A stretch of 64,000 bases of DNA from Setaria digitata (GCA_003640385.1 RCAB01000032.1:62001-126000), one strand, 5' to 3'; shown: positions 14,801-28,590, numbered from the stretch's first letter. The notes: generated by a model not told the origin, from the letters alone. Made by a program: numbers and translations.

Positions 14801-15766
14801 ATCGAATAAAGAGATATGCCAAATCTTCATTTCTTTTTAATGATAAAAATTATTTTCTTTCCCACTTATTATTTCCTTTTATTTTACATAAATTTTTAAT
14901 AACTGAATTCTCAAATCTTCCTGATTAACTCGAAAATGCCTCCCAGTAAAGGTAGTGTATTATCTAGTGTGTCAGATAGAAACTGTTATTTGTAGATAAG
15001 CTGTACAAATACCTTAATTTAGTAAACACTCTGCTACTGTTTACTTCAAATTTTGTGCCGAATTTGTATTGATGTAAAAGTAACAGAAGCATTCATACAT
15101 TTGTTAACTATCAATTGAACTTAACATTTTTAATAATAAATTCTCTGCTAGTCCCACAGTATGATTACTTTAGATCAAACCTATACTTACTTTTCTTATA
15201 GCAGACTACTACTCCAACAAAAAATAAAGCCTAAAAATCCTTCCGTTAATCGGCTCTATAACCAGAAATGACATTCATCACAGCACTTCTGCATTCTTCA
15301 ACACAAATGTTTTACCCTCGGAAATTCAGTTCCAAATGCTGATGATAAAGAAAAGAAACGGACATTTTGCTATTTTGATTGGCTACAAAATTTTTCAAGT
15401 TTCGAAATTTTTATAAGGTTTATCGTCGAGAATGTATCACTGTATCACTTTTTTTGTTTCATACATCCCACATAAGCACAGCTACCTGTTAGCATGAGTA
15501 ACTTTTGCATCTTTAGTAACATATAATTTTTCCTATATTTTTCAAAAATACCAAACATATATATATATTACTCAACCTAAATCTACTACACTATTAACTA
15601 TCTCCAAACGATTTATTACATATAATATTTGATATGATAACAATTTTCTCTCCTTTCAATTCCCTAGGAAAACACTTTCCAGAACAAAAAAAAAAAAAAA
15701 ATTCCCCCTAACTAACAATTGGAACATTTTTTTTTTTTAAAGACCAATTATGAAATTGAAGAGCAT

Positions 15767-15788
15767 GAGAGAGAGAGAGAGAGAGAGA
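15767..15788. repeat. GA dinucleotide repeat
   Basis: Eleven GA units. Similar (AG)n tracts lie at 17,695-17,716 and 54,370-54,392. Confidence 0.9.
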
Positions 15789-17694
15789 TGTTGACAGCCA
15801 AAATATGTCCATTTCTGAAGTTGATCAACAGTTGTAGCTTTAAGCTTCAGTCTTTAATATCCTCTCTTCCTGCTTAAAAAAAAAAAAAAAAAAAAAAAAA
15901 ATAGCAATAATTCCAGGTCTAAGAGGGAAAAACAAGAAAATAAATCATATTTCACGATAAAACAACTATCAACTTTTTCACCATTCGTCTTTCGTACATC
16001 AAGTCTCTTGACCATATATAGTGGCATCACGTCTGTACTAATTTTTATTTTCTCTTTCCACAGCGCAGAAGTAGCAAGAAATAAATTTTATTTTTCGATA
16101 ACAAAAAAGAAAAAAAAAATAATGATCATATTTCTAAAATGAATCAATCGAATTTGAGAGTATGTCATTTTAAACACGAAAGAGACATGAAAATACCATC
16201 CGAATTTCTGAAGACTTAAATTACAAGCACAGCAATGTTACACACTGCTTTGGAGTGAGCTTACTTTCAGTAGTATAAGGCCCAGAATATGCACTAGCAT
16301 TATGCTTCGGTATGAATAAGAAGTTTTCTACTACTTTTCTTAAAAGCATCTCTGAAATTTTAATCCAGTCCTTGGATCGCTCGCTCGCTCGCCAACAAAG
16401 TTTCTCAATCGGAACAGTGATGATAAATGTTGCGGCAAAACCTGAATCACAAGAATGTTTCAAATAAGGGCATGCATTTTTGTCCTACAATCTTACATTC
16501 AGTAGGAATACTCTCGAATTAGTTAAATTGAATAAGTGCTCAAGTTTTAAAATTATTTCCCTTAAATGCCCATAAATAAATTATTCAGTGATGGGAATTA
16601 AGGATCATAATAAAAATTCATGCTTAATGAAAAAGAAACAGCCTAATCGAAAATTACTAGTGTGTTATTGGATACTAATTCCAATTCCGGTTGAAGAATA
16701 AGCAAAGAAGCAACTAATTGAAATGAAACAAGCCTCTAATAGGCCAACCGAGATAGGAGAAAACGACGGGTTTTTTCTACTCCTTCATCATCGCTACCCC
16801 AATGCTCCAAGCTACAAATGAGCATAGGAAAAAAAAAAAGGAAAACTAAATTTACTTTCGAATAGAAGGAAGTGAAAACCTATTTTGCTTTTATAACGTA
16901 AATACTTGATAATTCTTAATCTAAACAGGAACATGGACCTCTTTCCATTCCGAATAGTTTACAAATAAAAGAACAAACAACCAAAATTCCGTCATAAATT
17001 ATTAAGACCGACGGTCATCACACTTCATGTTGTGAAGCAAAGCAGTACGGTAAATTAAACATGCATTTCCATGTTAGTATTTTTTTTTTATGTTAATTAC
17101 TAATTTAAACATACTTCTGCATATAATCCAGTTGTTCAGTAGCAGCAATATACCAGTGCTAACGTTCTGTAACTTTTGTGAAAATCCATGGCTTTATGAG
17201 TGCACCTTGACCAATCATAGGTACTTTTCCAACTTCTAAATCAATATGCAAAATTCTTCTCAAAAAACCAATAAATAAATAAACAATAGGAAAATGAAAA
17301 GAGAAATAAAGAAGAGAAAACAATACGTATATAAAATTGAAAATACATTAAATTAATTTTTACACTAAATGACACTACTTTTCATGTAATAACTTTTCCA
17401 TTCCTGAGACATCTCTGAGCCAAATATAAAATATACTCATAGTAAAACCAATGTAATAGTTGCAAAATTTCACACTCCAATTAACAATCATTTAAAATTT
17501 AAAATCATTTAAAAGTCAGTGTCAGAGTGGTTTCTGAAAAATTACTTCATGTAAATCAGATGAGACAATAACTATCATCCATAAGCGGCGAAGTTCAATA
17601 ATGCCTAAAGCATCTCTAATAATTAAGAAATCATTTGCAAAAAAGTATGCCGCCTAATAAAACTTAACTGCAACTATTGCGAAACCACGAGTAA

Positions 17695-17716
17695 AGAGAG
17701 AGAGAGAGAGAGAGAG
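17695..17716. repeat. AG dinucleotide repeat
   Basis: Eleven AG units in non-coding sequence, similar in length to the tracts near 15.8 kb and 54.4 kb. Confidence 0.9.
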
Positions 17717-18161
17717 ACAGAGATGACAGATCTGATAAACTTTAACTGTTCCTTTATCATATAACTATCTCACAATAAAGTTTCTGCTGGGGATTTTAAA
17801 TCATAATTAACGAACCTTATAATAATCAATATAAGACACCACATCACTGCGTGTCAAAATGGAACATTCTGGCAGGTTTCGCTGTACTGCCGAGTGTAGG
17901 ACCAATCAGTCAACTTTGTATATCGCTGCTCTCTGAATCATTGCCAAAAACACTGAGATTTTGCTACCAAAAAATAAACAAAACTAGTGAATTATACGAA
18001 ATGTATGCTTGTATGAGCTTTTTTAAAATTCAGGAATTACTTATGAATGGAATAAAAAATTTGTTTTAATACTTGAAGTGTGAATGCAAAGTGATTAACT
18101 ACGGAGGATAGCATTCAACTACCTTAGCGATTGTTTAATGAGTAGTATAAAAGCCTTCCTG

Positions 18162-18162
<1 letters not shown>

Positions 18163-18198
<36 letters not shown>

Positions 18199-18300
18199 AT
18201 ATTATATATAAATTTTTTTATATTATATTATATTATATATATATATAATATAAATTTTATATATATATATATATATAATTTTATATATACATATATAAAA
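18163..18300. repeat. AT-rich dinucleotide block
   Basis: Long (AT)n runs with interspersed TTTTATAT segments. The block is self-complementary and could extrude hairpins, but it has no other feature. It is likely polymorphic and hard to assemble. Confidence 0.9.
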
Positions 18301-21300
18301 TTTACAAAACTACTAGTCCTCCACAAAAGGAATAGCAATAAGAGAATTGACAAGCACCAAAGTCGCTAAGAATCTCCTGTTGTAGAAAAATTTCGCAAGA
18401 ACTTGAATTTGAATAAATGTAAAGTTTCATCATCAGTCAAAGAATAGACTTTCCACAATATAAAATTCAAACATTCGGTTAATGTCCCGTTATAAATAAA
18501 ATATTTGTTGAAACAGCTCATAACGTAGTAAAAAAAAAAAAAAAAAAAAAACTAATAGGGAATATCAACAAAATTGGGCCTCTGTTAAAATGAAAAGATT
18601 TACATTCATACCTTCACGAAACATAGTTAAATTATTAATGAGAACCAATGAACCCCGCCAAAATAAAGTAAATTCTGGTGAAAGCTCTAATGATAACTGA
18701 TAACAATTACAAGAGTGATAATTACCTTGGTTAAAGTTCGTAATTTTAGAGTTAACGGAATATTTCCAATTACTTTTGATGTTGCTACCGTAACCTCGAC
18801 AAACTTATTAGCTTTCATTCTTTTATGAAGCCAATGTGCATCCTCCATTCTTTTTATTAATTAGGTCGGTCAAACATCCACAGTTTATAACAATAAATTT
18901 TATCTGCAAACTTCCTTAAAGTTCCTTTGTAAAGCAGAAAAGGAATTCGAAAATAACTGAAAATCTAGAAAAGCGAAAATTTATAACCCGTGCGACAACG
19001 GAGAGAAACAGAAAAAAAATTTGTTTTAGGAATTCGAAAATAAAAACGAAAGACGTGTTTGTTAGAAATAAGCAAAAAGGAATTTTCTTCTCTGCTTACT
19101 TCTTCATTTTCAGCGATGAATTGTGCAGCCCTGAACATCAAATCAGGATAACCACCCACTAAAAACGAATACCGAAGTATTTTTCATTTGTGTGCCATTG
19201 CAATACCGACCATTCTGAGGGTAGGCCCTTAGGTAGCTTTTGCAAATTCCTGAAAACTAATCTAAAACTCGAAAAACTAACTCGCCAAAAGAAAACTCAC
19301 GAACTTCAACATACCCATTTCACCACATGTTACTTCATCACCGAAGTTGACACAAAGACGTCGAAATGGCAAACTGCGTCGTTAACGGTATCAAACACAA
19401 CTTTCGCGAAAATTCCCTCACATCTATTCTTAATTTTTCACGTTCCGTACAATCCGTTGCTTACAATAATTCTGCAACAGCCTGCAAAAAATATTGAAAC
19501 TGGATTGAGATAAAACTTTGCTCTAAATTCTTTCTCAAATTATAACCATTTAGAATGTACAAGGAAAATTTGTCTTTACCCGATCACTTTTTTCAAAATC
19601 ATATTTCCGTTTTCTCAGTGCAATCTGCAGCGGAATGGAATTTGCATTTAGAGTCTGCATATAAAAAACGCTAGAGGATATGGTGATTTGCTTTGTGTTG
19701 AATGATGTGTTCATTCCCAAATCTAAAATTACCAATTATAATTGAGATCCTAAAGTTCAAAAGTTCATTAGAAACTTTTAGTTCAGTTACACATTACATT
19801 TTTCTTCCCGCAAAATCTTCAAGTTTACAGGAAATGAATTGGATGGAAGTGTTATGAAGCCACTATAGGCCGTGTACTTGCAATTTGTAATATATCTACT
19901 TCCTGACTTTAATACAAAAAATACTGAAAAATTTTTATGGAATGCAGAGATGCATTCTGCTCTTGAAATGATCGTTCTGAATTACATACAACTACCAGCC
20001 TAAAATTAACCTCGAAATTATCTAGAGCAAAAAAGGAAGGCTTTCAATTAAAAGTACAAAAAATGTCTCGAACAAAACCACTTAGCATAATATATTGGTA
20101 ATAAACAAAAAATGCATAAAATAAACCTCATCCAAACGAAAACAGGCATACACCACGCTGGCCAAAATTATAGCAAACTAAGTCTATGTCTGATGGCTTC
20201 ATCAATAAGTATTTTTCAACGGAATGGAGCGGTGTGCATCGTTTGATATATTTACATAGTTTCCTGAGAAACAATCACTGTACACAATCTAGGAAATTGC
20301 TGACGAGCATTGATTGACGCATGCCTGGAATTGATAGATATTTCATTAATTACCATTCTAGAGAAGCGTAAACAACATCGTTCCATGTAGAAATAGCTCC
20401 TAAAACAAAACGCCTAAACACTACCTTAACCATATCCTGAAGACATATGAACATCTATGTTGCAACTGAGAAGGAAATCACTCCCTATCCGAGTTGTTCA
20501 AGCCACACACTTTGCCTTCTGGCCAATGTCGAGATTCAAACTCAGTCTTACTTAGCAAACACTTATTTGTTTACAAATGCAATTAACTTAACATAAGTTT
20601 TGAAACTTTTAGAAAAACTACACAAAATATTAAATCTTCGTAAGAAATTTCTTGAATAGTTTAAACCAGTCATACAAAGCAAAAAGATCTGCTTGATTTC
20701 AGAATATGCCATCTCGAACTGATTTTTGCAGAAGTATAAAGGACGTAGTTTTGTTGAATTTGGCACAGTTCAAATGTATCATGCATCACACATCCAAAAG
20801 ATTTTATCAAGGAATTTGTTTAATTTAATTTTGGCTCAATCTTCCTGACCACATTCGATGTACCACTGATTTAACAAGTTAAAAATACATTTCTTGTCCA
20901 CTGTTTGTTCAAGACAATGTGTTCCAATGAATAAAGTGAAAAAGTTTTTTTTTTTTTCTTTTTTTTTCAGAAAGAAATGGAAACCAAACTTTGGGAAAAA
21001 AAAAATACCACAGAAATTTCAGTTAAACTAATCCGTGATGAGAGACGTGGACTTAGATGGGTAGATTTCCATGCAACACAATTATTCCATAAAATATTCC
21101 ATAAAAGAGAATCGAAAACCGGCCTATAACAATGCACGTACAAGTATAACTTTAACACCAGTAACACTAACTAAACCAAGTATTAAACTAAATTAGAAAA
21201 TACATCACTGAACAAAATCAGCACAAACTGAGATGAAAGATGCAGACAGAAAGACCAAATACTAATCACCGGGGCCAAATAGATTCCTACAATTATATAT

Positions 21301-21671
21301 TCTCACTATTAATATTATTCTGAACACGTTGAGGATGCTTTTCTCCTGCTTTACATAATGAGGCCCCGAAAATCCCAACCTCTGGAAGATCTATTCTAAC
21401 GGGCAGATCGAAATATCATAAATAATAATGCTCAAAATGTCGAAAAAAAAAAAATAGTTGTATTAAGACGACACAGAACTTTACGTAGTTCCCACTAACT
21501 ATTAGCTAAAAAAAATTTATGTTCGTTTTCTGTTTTTTTTTTTTTTTTTAAGTTCGAAATTTCTTAGGTTAGAAAATGATACATTAACGGTTAATTGCAA
21601 GGAGAAACAAATAAGAACATCTGATGTCTTAAACATTTGAAGCTTTGTACGTCCTTATCGAGAAAGCTTAA

Positions 21672-24086
21672 TTACTGAGTATCACTCGTGAGCTGGGGAA
21701 GAGACGATAACGAGGATCTCGATGATGTAGAACACTCTCGCTTCAAATCCCGTAATGACATGACGAAATCTTCAGCAGCTTGGAAATGCAGAGCGAGAGA
21801 GTCTGAACCATAAATGCCGGAATAAGTAATATTATTTTCCGGTTTGGGAATGATATTGATGCTGCCAAAGGAAGTTTTCGAAACATTAGCATTAAAGCCA
21901 ACGTTTGGATTCCCGGCCTGTAAAATTAACGGCGGAGATGGCTGTTTCGTGACTATCTGCCGAAGAGCCTGAAGAACTTCTAAGCGAAATTCGACTTTTT
22001 GTTCCGGATCTAGATTTCGTATAGTTGGTAGTAGAGACGAGAAGAAAGCACCATCTTCATCATCTTCCAGAGATCGTTCTTCTAGAATCATTCCCAGTTT
22101 TTCTTCTAATGTTTCTTGCTTTATCCAATCACAGCTGACTTCCGTATTATGATCCAAAAAGGGCTTCACAACGGTATCGAGAATGAAATCATAACTATTA
22201 TCCGGACCAGTTCTTGAATGACGGATAGAATCCGGCTGCGTAATATATGAATTACCCAGAAATGCTAGCAATCCAGCGTGGATATATTCGCGCCTCCGTT
22301 TACCTCTTGATTTCACCGCCTCGCCATTTTTTCTTCGTACATCTCGTACATAACAATCACGTATGTTCTTCCACTTATTTTGTATTTCTTTTTCTGAAAT
22401 AATGTAGAGAATTCAAGAAATTCGCAAAACTTCCTGGGAAATCAGACAACCACAATTTTATAAAGCCGTGAAATATATGTCGTCTTCAAATATCTTCGTC
22501 AAACTGTTTGAAATTTAATCTTCCAGGGAGCACCGAGTACCTAAAGTTAAAAAAAAGAAAAATGAAAACCGGATACTAACCGATGCTTTGACGTTCCGCC
22601 AAATCCTTGTTCTCGAAATCACGAATAAGCATGCGACTAACAGTAGACCATCCCTGTCGCCGCTTTGACCTATCCCGATAATCTTCGCAAGCTAAATTCC
22701 ATAGGCAGGGTAACTGTTCAACGGCCCAAATTATAGCTTCTGATCTGACTTCACAAACATCTCTCACGGGCCATCGCACATTTTTCTGGAAAGATCCACG
22801 AATGACAAACAGACTAACTACCAAACAGAAAAAATGACTAACATATCGGTATTAAAAGAGAATGATACTTCAAAGACTCTGCGCACGAGAAAAGTATGTC
22901 GTAATTATCTCCTTTTCTTAAGTGAAGAAATAAGCATTTCAGGAAGAAGACCAAAACGAAGAAATCTCCAAGCAACCACACACATACAGTGAAGACAGTA
23001 ACCTCCTACAACTATCGGAGATTAATTAGCTCAAATTTTAAAAATTTTAAAAGCCGAAAGAAATACACTGAAAACAAAAATATTTCGTCAAACTACGACT
23101 CATGAGAGAGGAATACCAAGAAATAAGATGTTTTCATGTTGCTAAAATATAAGCACTGATAACCCTCAAGCTATTATAAAAGAATTAGATCTGCAATAAA
23201 GTTATGATACACACTACCCGAAACAAAATCAAATACGCAATTTGACACACCTTTGAAAATTACAAGAAAACTGACTCTCATATATTGAGCGAATTCAAAA
23301 GGCAGTATACATTTCCCACTGTCCCATATATGCTTATATGACTCTTATCATCCAGGACTAATTAAATGAGGTACTACAACCTAACAAATTTAACAGACTT
23401 ACCTGTTTCCTAACAATCCACTTTTAAGGTACTAGTCAGCGAGCATGTTACGCATACTGGTGAATATATAAAAAAAAAAAAACCAAGCATCTCAAAACTA
23501 TATCTTTCATCAAGAATTGTTAACAGCTAGTGGTGCCCAGAAGAAAATACTTCCATTGTCCCAGTACTGTACAAGTCCAAAATAGCTCTATTACCAATCA
23601 AACTTTTTACCCTTTCTAATTTCAAAACCACACTAACTTGCCGTCACCAAATAATACAAAAAAAAAAAAACTCTGCATGGCGAGAATTCGCGAAAGTATT
23701 ATAAAAATTGAGAAGAAAGTACCTTAGTCATTTCTTTTTCACGCTCCCGGTTGATACCACAATATTTATGCTTCGGTCTTTCCACGGCAATTACATCACA
23801 GTTTTCTGGAAAAAAAAAAAAAAGTTGCTTTTAGTGTATTTTGATAAAATACAAAAGTTGTTTTCTGCTCGCGAAGTATTATGAGAATAATAAGGAATCA
23901 ACAGAAGCCAAATTAATCTTTAAAAATGTTAAACAGTAAAAGCTAACCAAAGCTAGGAGTTGGGTTGTCACGCTTATCATCGATATATTCTTTTTTAATG
24001 GGAGCATAAGCAGTAGGTCTACATTCCGCGGTGATGGTAGCAGTAGTGATAGTGGTCGTGGTGGTAACTGGGGAACTCTCTTCCAT
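21672..24086 (-). CDS. MADF-BESS domain DNA-binding protein
   Basis: Four exons join in one frame: 24086-23948, 23805-23723, 22785-22581 and 22393-21672 (1149 nt, 382 aa). All introns are GT-AG. The start ATG at 24086 opens MEESSPVTTTTT and the frame ends SSLPQLTSDTQ-stop. Residues about 91-185 form a MADF (Myb/SANT-like) domain: aromatic AIIWAVEQLPCLWN start, then WSTVSRML, NKWKNIRDCYVRD, and a basic KSRGKRRREY helix. Residues about 254-289 (DEDGAFFSSLLPTIRNLDPE onward) fit a BESS protein-interaction motif. MADF-BESS proteins are nuclear sequence-specific binding factors and transcription regulators; the target here is unknown. The Thr-rich N terminus looks disordered. Nematodes have several such genes, so I assign no symbol. 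Confidence 0.9.
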
Positions 24087-24977
24087 AATAATAGATATAT
24101 AAAAAAATTTAAATATTTCTCCCCAACAACGACTTCATTTACTGCACCTAAAGTACTATGTGAGTAATGAATGCATAAGGAGACAAACAGGAAGCCAAAA
24201 TGACTAAATGAAAAGCGAAACTCGTAAAAAATTAAATCGTATTATTATGTCAATTAGTCGAATGAGGGGAATTTTGGTGGAAAAACTAGACGCTGAATGC
24301 CTCCTCCTTTTTCTATTTTCAATACTTTTTCACTACATTGGTGTATATAAAACATTTTCTGATATATATTCTTAAGGACTAAAAAATAAATTGAATTTTA
24401 AATCAGCAAAAACTAATGAAAGATAAAGGGAACTTTAGTAGAGTAATGGATATTATAAAGTGTTCATACGGGCAAGAAATTACAACCAAACAATAAGCAT
24501 AATTTGAATTAGTCAACAACTTACTTAATAAACTAGATGATTAGATGATAAATCAGAGTATTTCACAAGTGCTATTATTCTGGATATCTCATTTTCGAAG
24601 TGCAGAAGATTCATTCTGATAAATTAACCTCATCATTACAAGTACTATTTTTAACAGGATTTAGGTTGTTAAGGAAATGGTCGCCAAACCGCACTTCCTG
24701 TCCTTCTGGTAATTCGTGGTCCAAACCTTTTTCCGTTAAGTCTGGTTCCGGTGGTTGCATCAATTTGAAGCATTTTCAGGTTTGAATCTTTTTCTGTGCT
24801 CATTTTGCACTCCGTCTTTCAATTGAATTGTAAAATAATATTTTGATTTGAAATATAGGAAAATTTTATGGTAGTTTTATATTATGATGGTAAATTAAAT
24901 TTCTAGACAAACAGTGAATCCGATTTCTTCCAGCATTTTCATGAAGCAGTTCCCGTTAGTTCGTGGAAACGACGGGT
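24087..24977. other. Divergent intergenic region with orphan exon-like blocks
   Basis: This separates the MADF-BESS start from the C2-gene ATG and presumably holds both promoters. It includes two exon-like blocks on the plus strand. One is about 24,653-24,778, between TTTAACAG and CAGGTTTG, reading RKWSPNRTSCPSG. The other begins at 24,907 after TTTCTAG and reads TNSESDFFQHFHEAV. They join to each other in frame but not to the downstream C2-gene frame, where a TGA intervenes. They could be an alternative 5' end, or coding exons cut off by a one-base error. Confidence 0.4.
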
Positions 24978-27900
24978 ATGACTGGAATAACTGATTACGA
25001 TGAGACGCCATTGTATATCCGTAATGACAGCAGTCGTAAGTGATCTGAATTCTAATCAATTAATTTTGTCTTTTTCTTACGTATAAATGGAGTGTTATCC
25101 ACTGAAAAAATGACATTTAGACCGAAGGAGAAGCTTTTTTTTATATGTTCTTTTCTGTTTTCTTCTTACATTTTAATTAAAGCTAGATTTCATTATCAAC
25201 ATTTGCTTTATCACTGCAGAAAATTTCCAAAGTATTGATGCTCCTCATATTCTGAAGGATATTACATTTGTGAGGCTAAATCTTGAAAATATTTGCATGA
25301 ATGAGGAAGATGAATTTATCAATGAAGTCATCAGGAAACGGTCTTTGTTTGGGTAAATTAATTTTCGACTCCTTATCGTTAGCTGTAAATCAGAGAAATT
25401 AACAAATCAATTTCTGTTTACCTGCCATCACGAGGAAATATTGCGTGCTAAATACGAGATTTTACTTGTTTTAGTGAAATCTCATCCTTGTTCAGATTAA
25501 AAATTCAAATTGATTCAGGTTTATTCTCGATTATCAATTTCCATCAATAGATGCTGCCTCCACATCGTTGAAAGCAAGAGTACGCGTACATGCAAAACAT
25601 TTCAATGGCAGTGTCCTTCATTTCCATCATAAACGAGTTGTACGGATTAAAATGATTCCAGAATTGGTTACTTTATGGAAGCGGACACCATTATTACTGA
25701 CGGTTTATGCAAAACTGAACACATTGGGGAAATATTCTGTTAGTTTAATTTTTCTATTCTTTTTAGTTGTGCACTACAGTTTTATTTGATAGAAGCAAGC
25801 TTAAATTCAAATCTACATTAGTCTTGGATTAATGAAACAAGATTTTTTCTTTTTGAGCGAATTATTACGACTTAGATTTCTAGTTATCTTTTGGAAGCGT
25901 CAGAAGTATTTTCTTAAGTATTTGTCTAAGCATCATCGAGGCCAGTTATGTGTCGAAGAACACAGTTCGTGGTATATGCCTCTTCTTTAATATGCTCTAA
26001 ATTTCAAAGAACTATTTATATCAGCTGACGAACAGTTGCTTAAAAAAGTGCTTTTTGTTGAAATAAATTTTCTATATATTTCCAGATGAAAAAACTAGGA
26101 AGCTGTCAAGTGCCATTAGAGGAACTTGTTGTTCCTCCTTTTATCATCTGTCGCGACTTTCTCTTTGTTGGTCCAGGTTTTTCAGCTTCTGCTCTGGTTT
26201 GTTTCCAAAAAATTTAAACTCTCTTTGACTGCGCATTGAAGAGACCAAATTCGACTAAATTTAATGAAAGAATTCGGTGTTGTTAGTCTATTAGAAGATG
26301 GAAATTTTGTTAAAATTTCGAAATACAAATTTAAGTTATCATTTTTAATGCTGAATTACCGCTCGGTTTTGTTAATTAATCAAATTGTCATAGCTTTAGT
26401 ATTCCAGATAAAAATCGACCTTGGGTCGCATATACGAATTTTAATGGAAAGGCTAGAATGGATACGAAATGGTAGTTTACCAGGACTTGGAGCAGCTACT
26501 CTTGCCAGATCGAGGTCTTCATCTAGAAAAGGATCAAATAACCGTTGTAGTCGACTAACATCACCTTTGCCGCAGCGACGTGCCTTTTCCTCATCTCCTC
26601 CACGCATGTCAAGGATTGCTGACCAAGTTGAGTTCCTTCTTACTATCCTTTCCTAGCACATCATTCATCTTTTTTTTTTACAATAAATCTTTGAAATTTA
26701 CTAGCGAAATTCCAAGTAGTGAAGAAATATTTTAGTGTTGAAACCGTTTCCTACTCCTCTTCCTCCACTGAATCTTGCCAGTGACAGTCCCTCAAGTACT
26801 TTACTGCCTTCACCTCATGCAGTAAACATTCCACATCCGATGACGATACGTGAGCTTTGTCCAACCAGTCCATCTTACCGAATCAAGCTCACCGTTTATT
26901 CCGCTCGTCGCTTGCCTCTCTCATTCAATTCCAGGTTTTTCTTTTTTCTGATCTTTTATGAAACATTTTATCGTTTGTTCTGGAGAATTAATATAACATT
27001 TTTAATGTTACAGAGGAGAAGCTACTGCGCCATCAACTTATCTAACAGTCATTGGGGAAGATGGTCGGACTTTGAGTTCACCAGTACGTGCTGGAACGTT
27101 GCAGCCAGAGTGGAATTGGACGGAAACATTCAATGTTTGCTTCTTTTTTTTTTTTTGTAATTGAAGTATTTCATACAGGAATAAATTTGGAAAGTGAGAG
27201 ATAGAAGAAATTATATTCCTTTATTCTGCGAGTTCAGTTCTCGCTTGTATATTTTGATTTTTTAATCCCTAGACTTACAGAGGGAGAAGTTTTCGAAATA
27301 TTGATAAACGAAAATAAGTGAATTTGAACCTAATTCAGGTTTCAAGAAGTCGTCAGAACTTAGTCGTGAAGTTATGGAAACGTTGTATATCAGGGTCAGA
27401 TAAGGTAATTGGTTTTATATCTCTCCAGCTACCGCCCACTGATACGAGGAAATGTGAATATGAAATGTCAGATTTATCGGTTTCGGATCAGGCCCCACTG
27501 ATTACTGTAAGTCTTTATTTTGCGGTGTTATTACAGTTCTTGGATGATCTAGAAAAAGCTCGAATTATTCAAATTGTAGGCAGTGTGACAGTAATTGGGG
27601 CTTTTAATTTGAATTTTAAAAGCCGCAAAAATCCTTGTTTTTTCCAAATTACTTCTCAATTTCAGAGAGAAGTTACTTAAAACACTAAAACTCGTACGAA
27701 AGCTGGGCAAAGTACTTTGGTCAGTCTACGTCATAACCTAGACTTGTGGAAAACTACAAGTGGAAAACTTATTTTTAGGAAATCATTCCCTAGTAATAAC
27801 TCTTCATTCAGATAGTTTGTTCTGACAGGTACAAAATTCTTGAAGATAGGAAGACGTCTTTCATTTTGGTCTCGGAATTTTCAGCTCTCTATTTCATATG

Positions 27901-28212
27901 AAACACATCTGGATGGCGAGTCATGTAATGATGCTGCACTAACGACCTCTCTGTCACCTTCAATACCGATCAGGCCACTCCTTTCTGAAACATCTCCACG
28001 ACTGCAAAAGATGACGAGCGAGGAAATACTCGAAAAACTGAGGTAATGTATAGAGCATTTCTAATCACTATTGTTGCATAAATTTTAAGGAAAATGTCTG
28101 AATTCCCTTTTATGCTTCTAACTTGTTCTCGTCTTACTGAATTTTTAAAAACTTTAACAGGAAAAACATCTCAGAATTGGAACAAATGATGGCAAGACTG
28201 AAATATTCGTAA
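24978..28212 (+). CDS. C2-domain protein, centriole SAS-1/C2CD3-like possible
   Basis: Exons read as 24978-25035, 25220-25352, 25519-25738, 26086-26196, 26408-26626, about 26736-26934, 27014-27134, 27339-27506, 27885-28042 and 28161-28212, roughly 480 aa. Frame carries through except between the fifth and sixth exons, where phases differ by one base (a missed micro-exon or sequence indel). The N-terminal third looks like a beta-sandwich, with hydrophobic strands such as LLLTVYAKL and GSCQVPLEELV. A Ser/Arg-rich linker follows. A clear C2 domain runs from YRIKLTVYSARRLPL through PSTYLTVIGEDGRT and LQPEWNWTETF to LVVKLWKR and IGFISLQLPP. The tail EILEKLRKNISELEQMM predicts a short coiled coil. 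I see no full set of C2 calcium-binding aspartates. The SAS-1/C2CD3 suggestion rests only on this architecture; other C2 scaffold proteins are possible. Confidence 0.65.
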
Positions 28213-28590
28213 TTACTCCATATTCATGGCTCAGTTTTTGTATATTTATCTACTTTTATAAAAGCACTCATTCTAAACTGACCCTATTAATTACTATATT
28301 CAGCTTTCTCGCGAGCGTAGTTTGGGGATTTGTTGTTCCACGAATTAGAAATATTGAGAAGTTGGAGTTAGTTCATCATAATTAAAAATACTACTGCATT
28401 TAGTGACCAACTACGATGAAATATGCAATGCCTGATCATCCCACTTTATTAAAACCCCTGACTGACCACTCAACTTAAAATCCAACATTTTTGTATTAAA
28501 GTCGCACTCGATCATTGAAAGCCTATTAACTATTGCCGACATTTATATTTACGTGGCCTGGTCAAGATTGCTTTAGTTCTTATTTCTTTT
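28213..28590. other. Convergent 3' intergenic gap
   Basis: Nothing beyond AT-rich sequence, apart from the minus-strand polyadenylation hexamer noted separately. The C2 gene and the small minus-strand gene converge here. Confidence 0.6.
28445..28450 (-). promoter_or_regulatory. Candidate polyadenylation signal AATAAA
   Basis: TTTATT on the plus strand reads AATAAA on the minus strand, about 140 nt past the stop at 28,591. It gives modest support that the small minus-strand frame is a real 3' exon. Confidence 0.4.

Larger units (their letters stand above)
1..21671. other. Gene-poor AT-rich region
   Basis: I see no coding gene that can be supported over these 21.7 kb. Open frames are short, AT-biased and lack domain signatures or coherent splice chains. 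The sequence is dominated by A or T homopolymer runs of 10 to about 30 nt (for example near 6000, 7640, 9790, 15,880 and 18,530) and simple repeats, plus two local duplications listed separately. It lies 3' of the MADF-BESS gene. A slightly less AT-rich patch at about 18,960-19,510 has exon-like acceptor and donor motifs on the minus strand but no connected frame. Widely spaced exons of a long gene, or unrecognised ncRNAs, cannot be excluded. Confidence 0.6.

Noticed and set aside
16221..16463. 80-residue minus-strand frame containing a GCTC repeat
   Set aside because: No domain or flanking exons; the compositional bias comes from the short repeat.
19190..19513. 107-residue plus-strand frame in a less AT-rich patch
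   Set aside because: There is no recognisable domain, no clear start context and no splice partners; it is probably chance.
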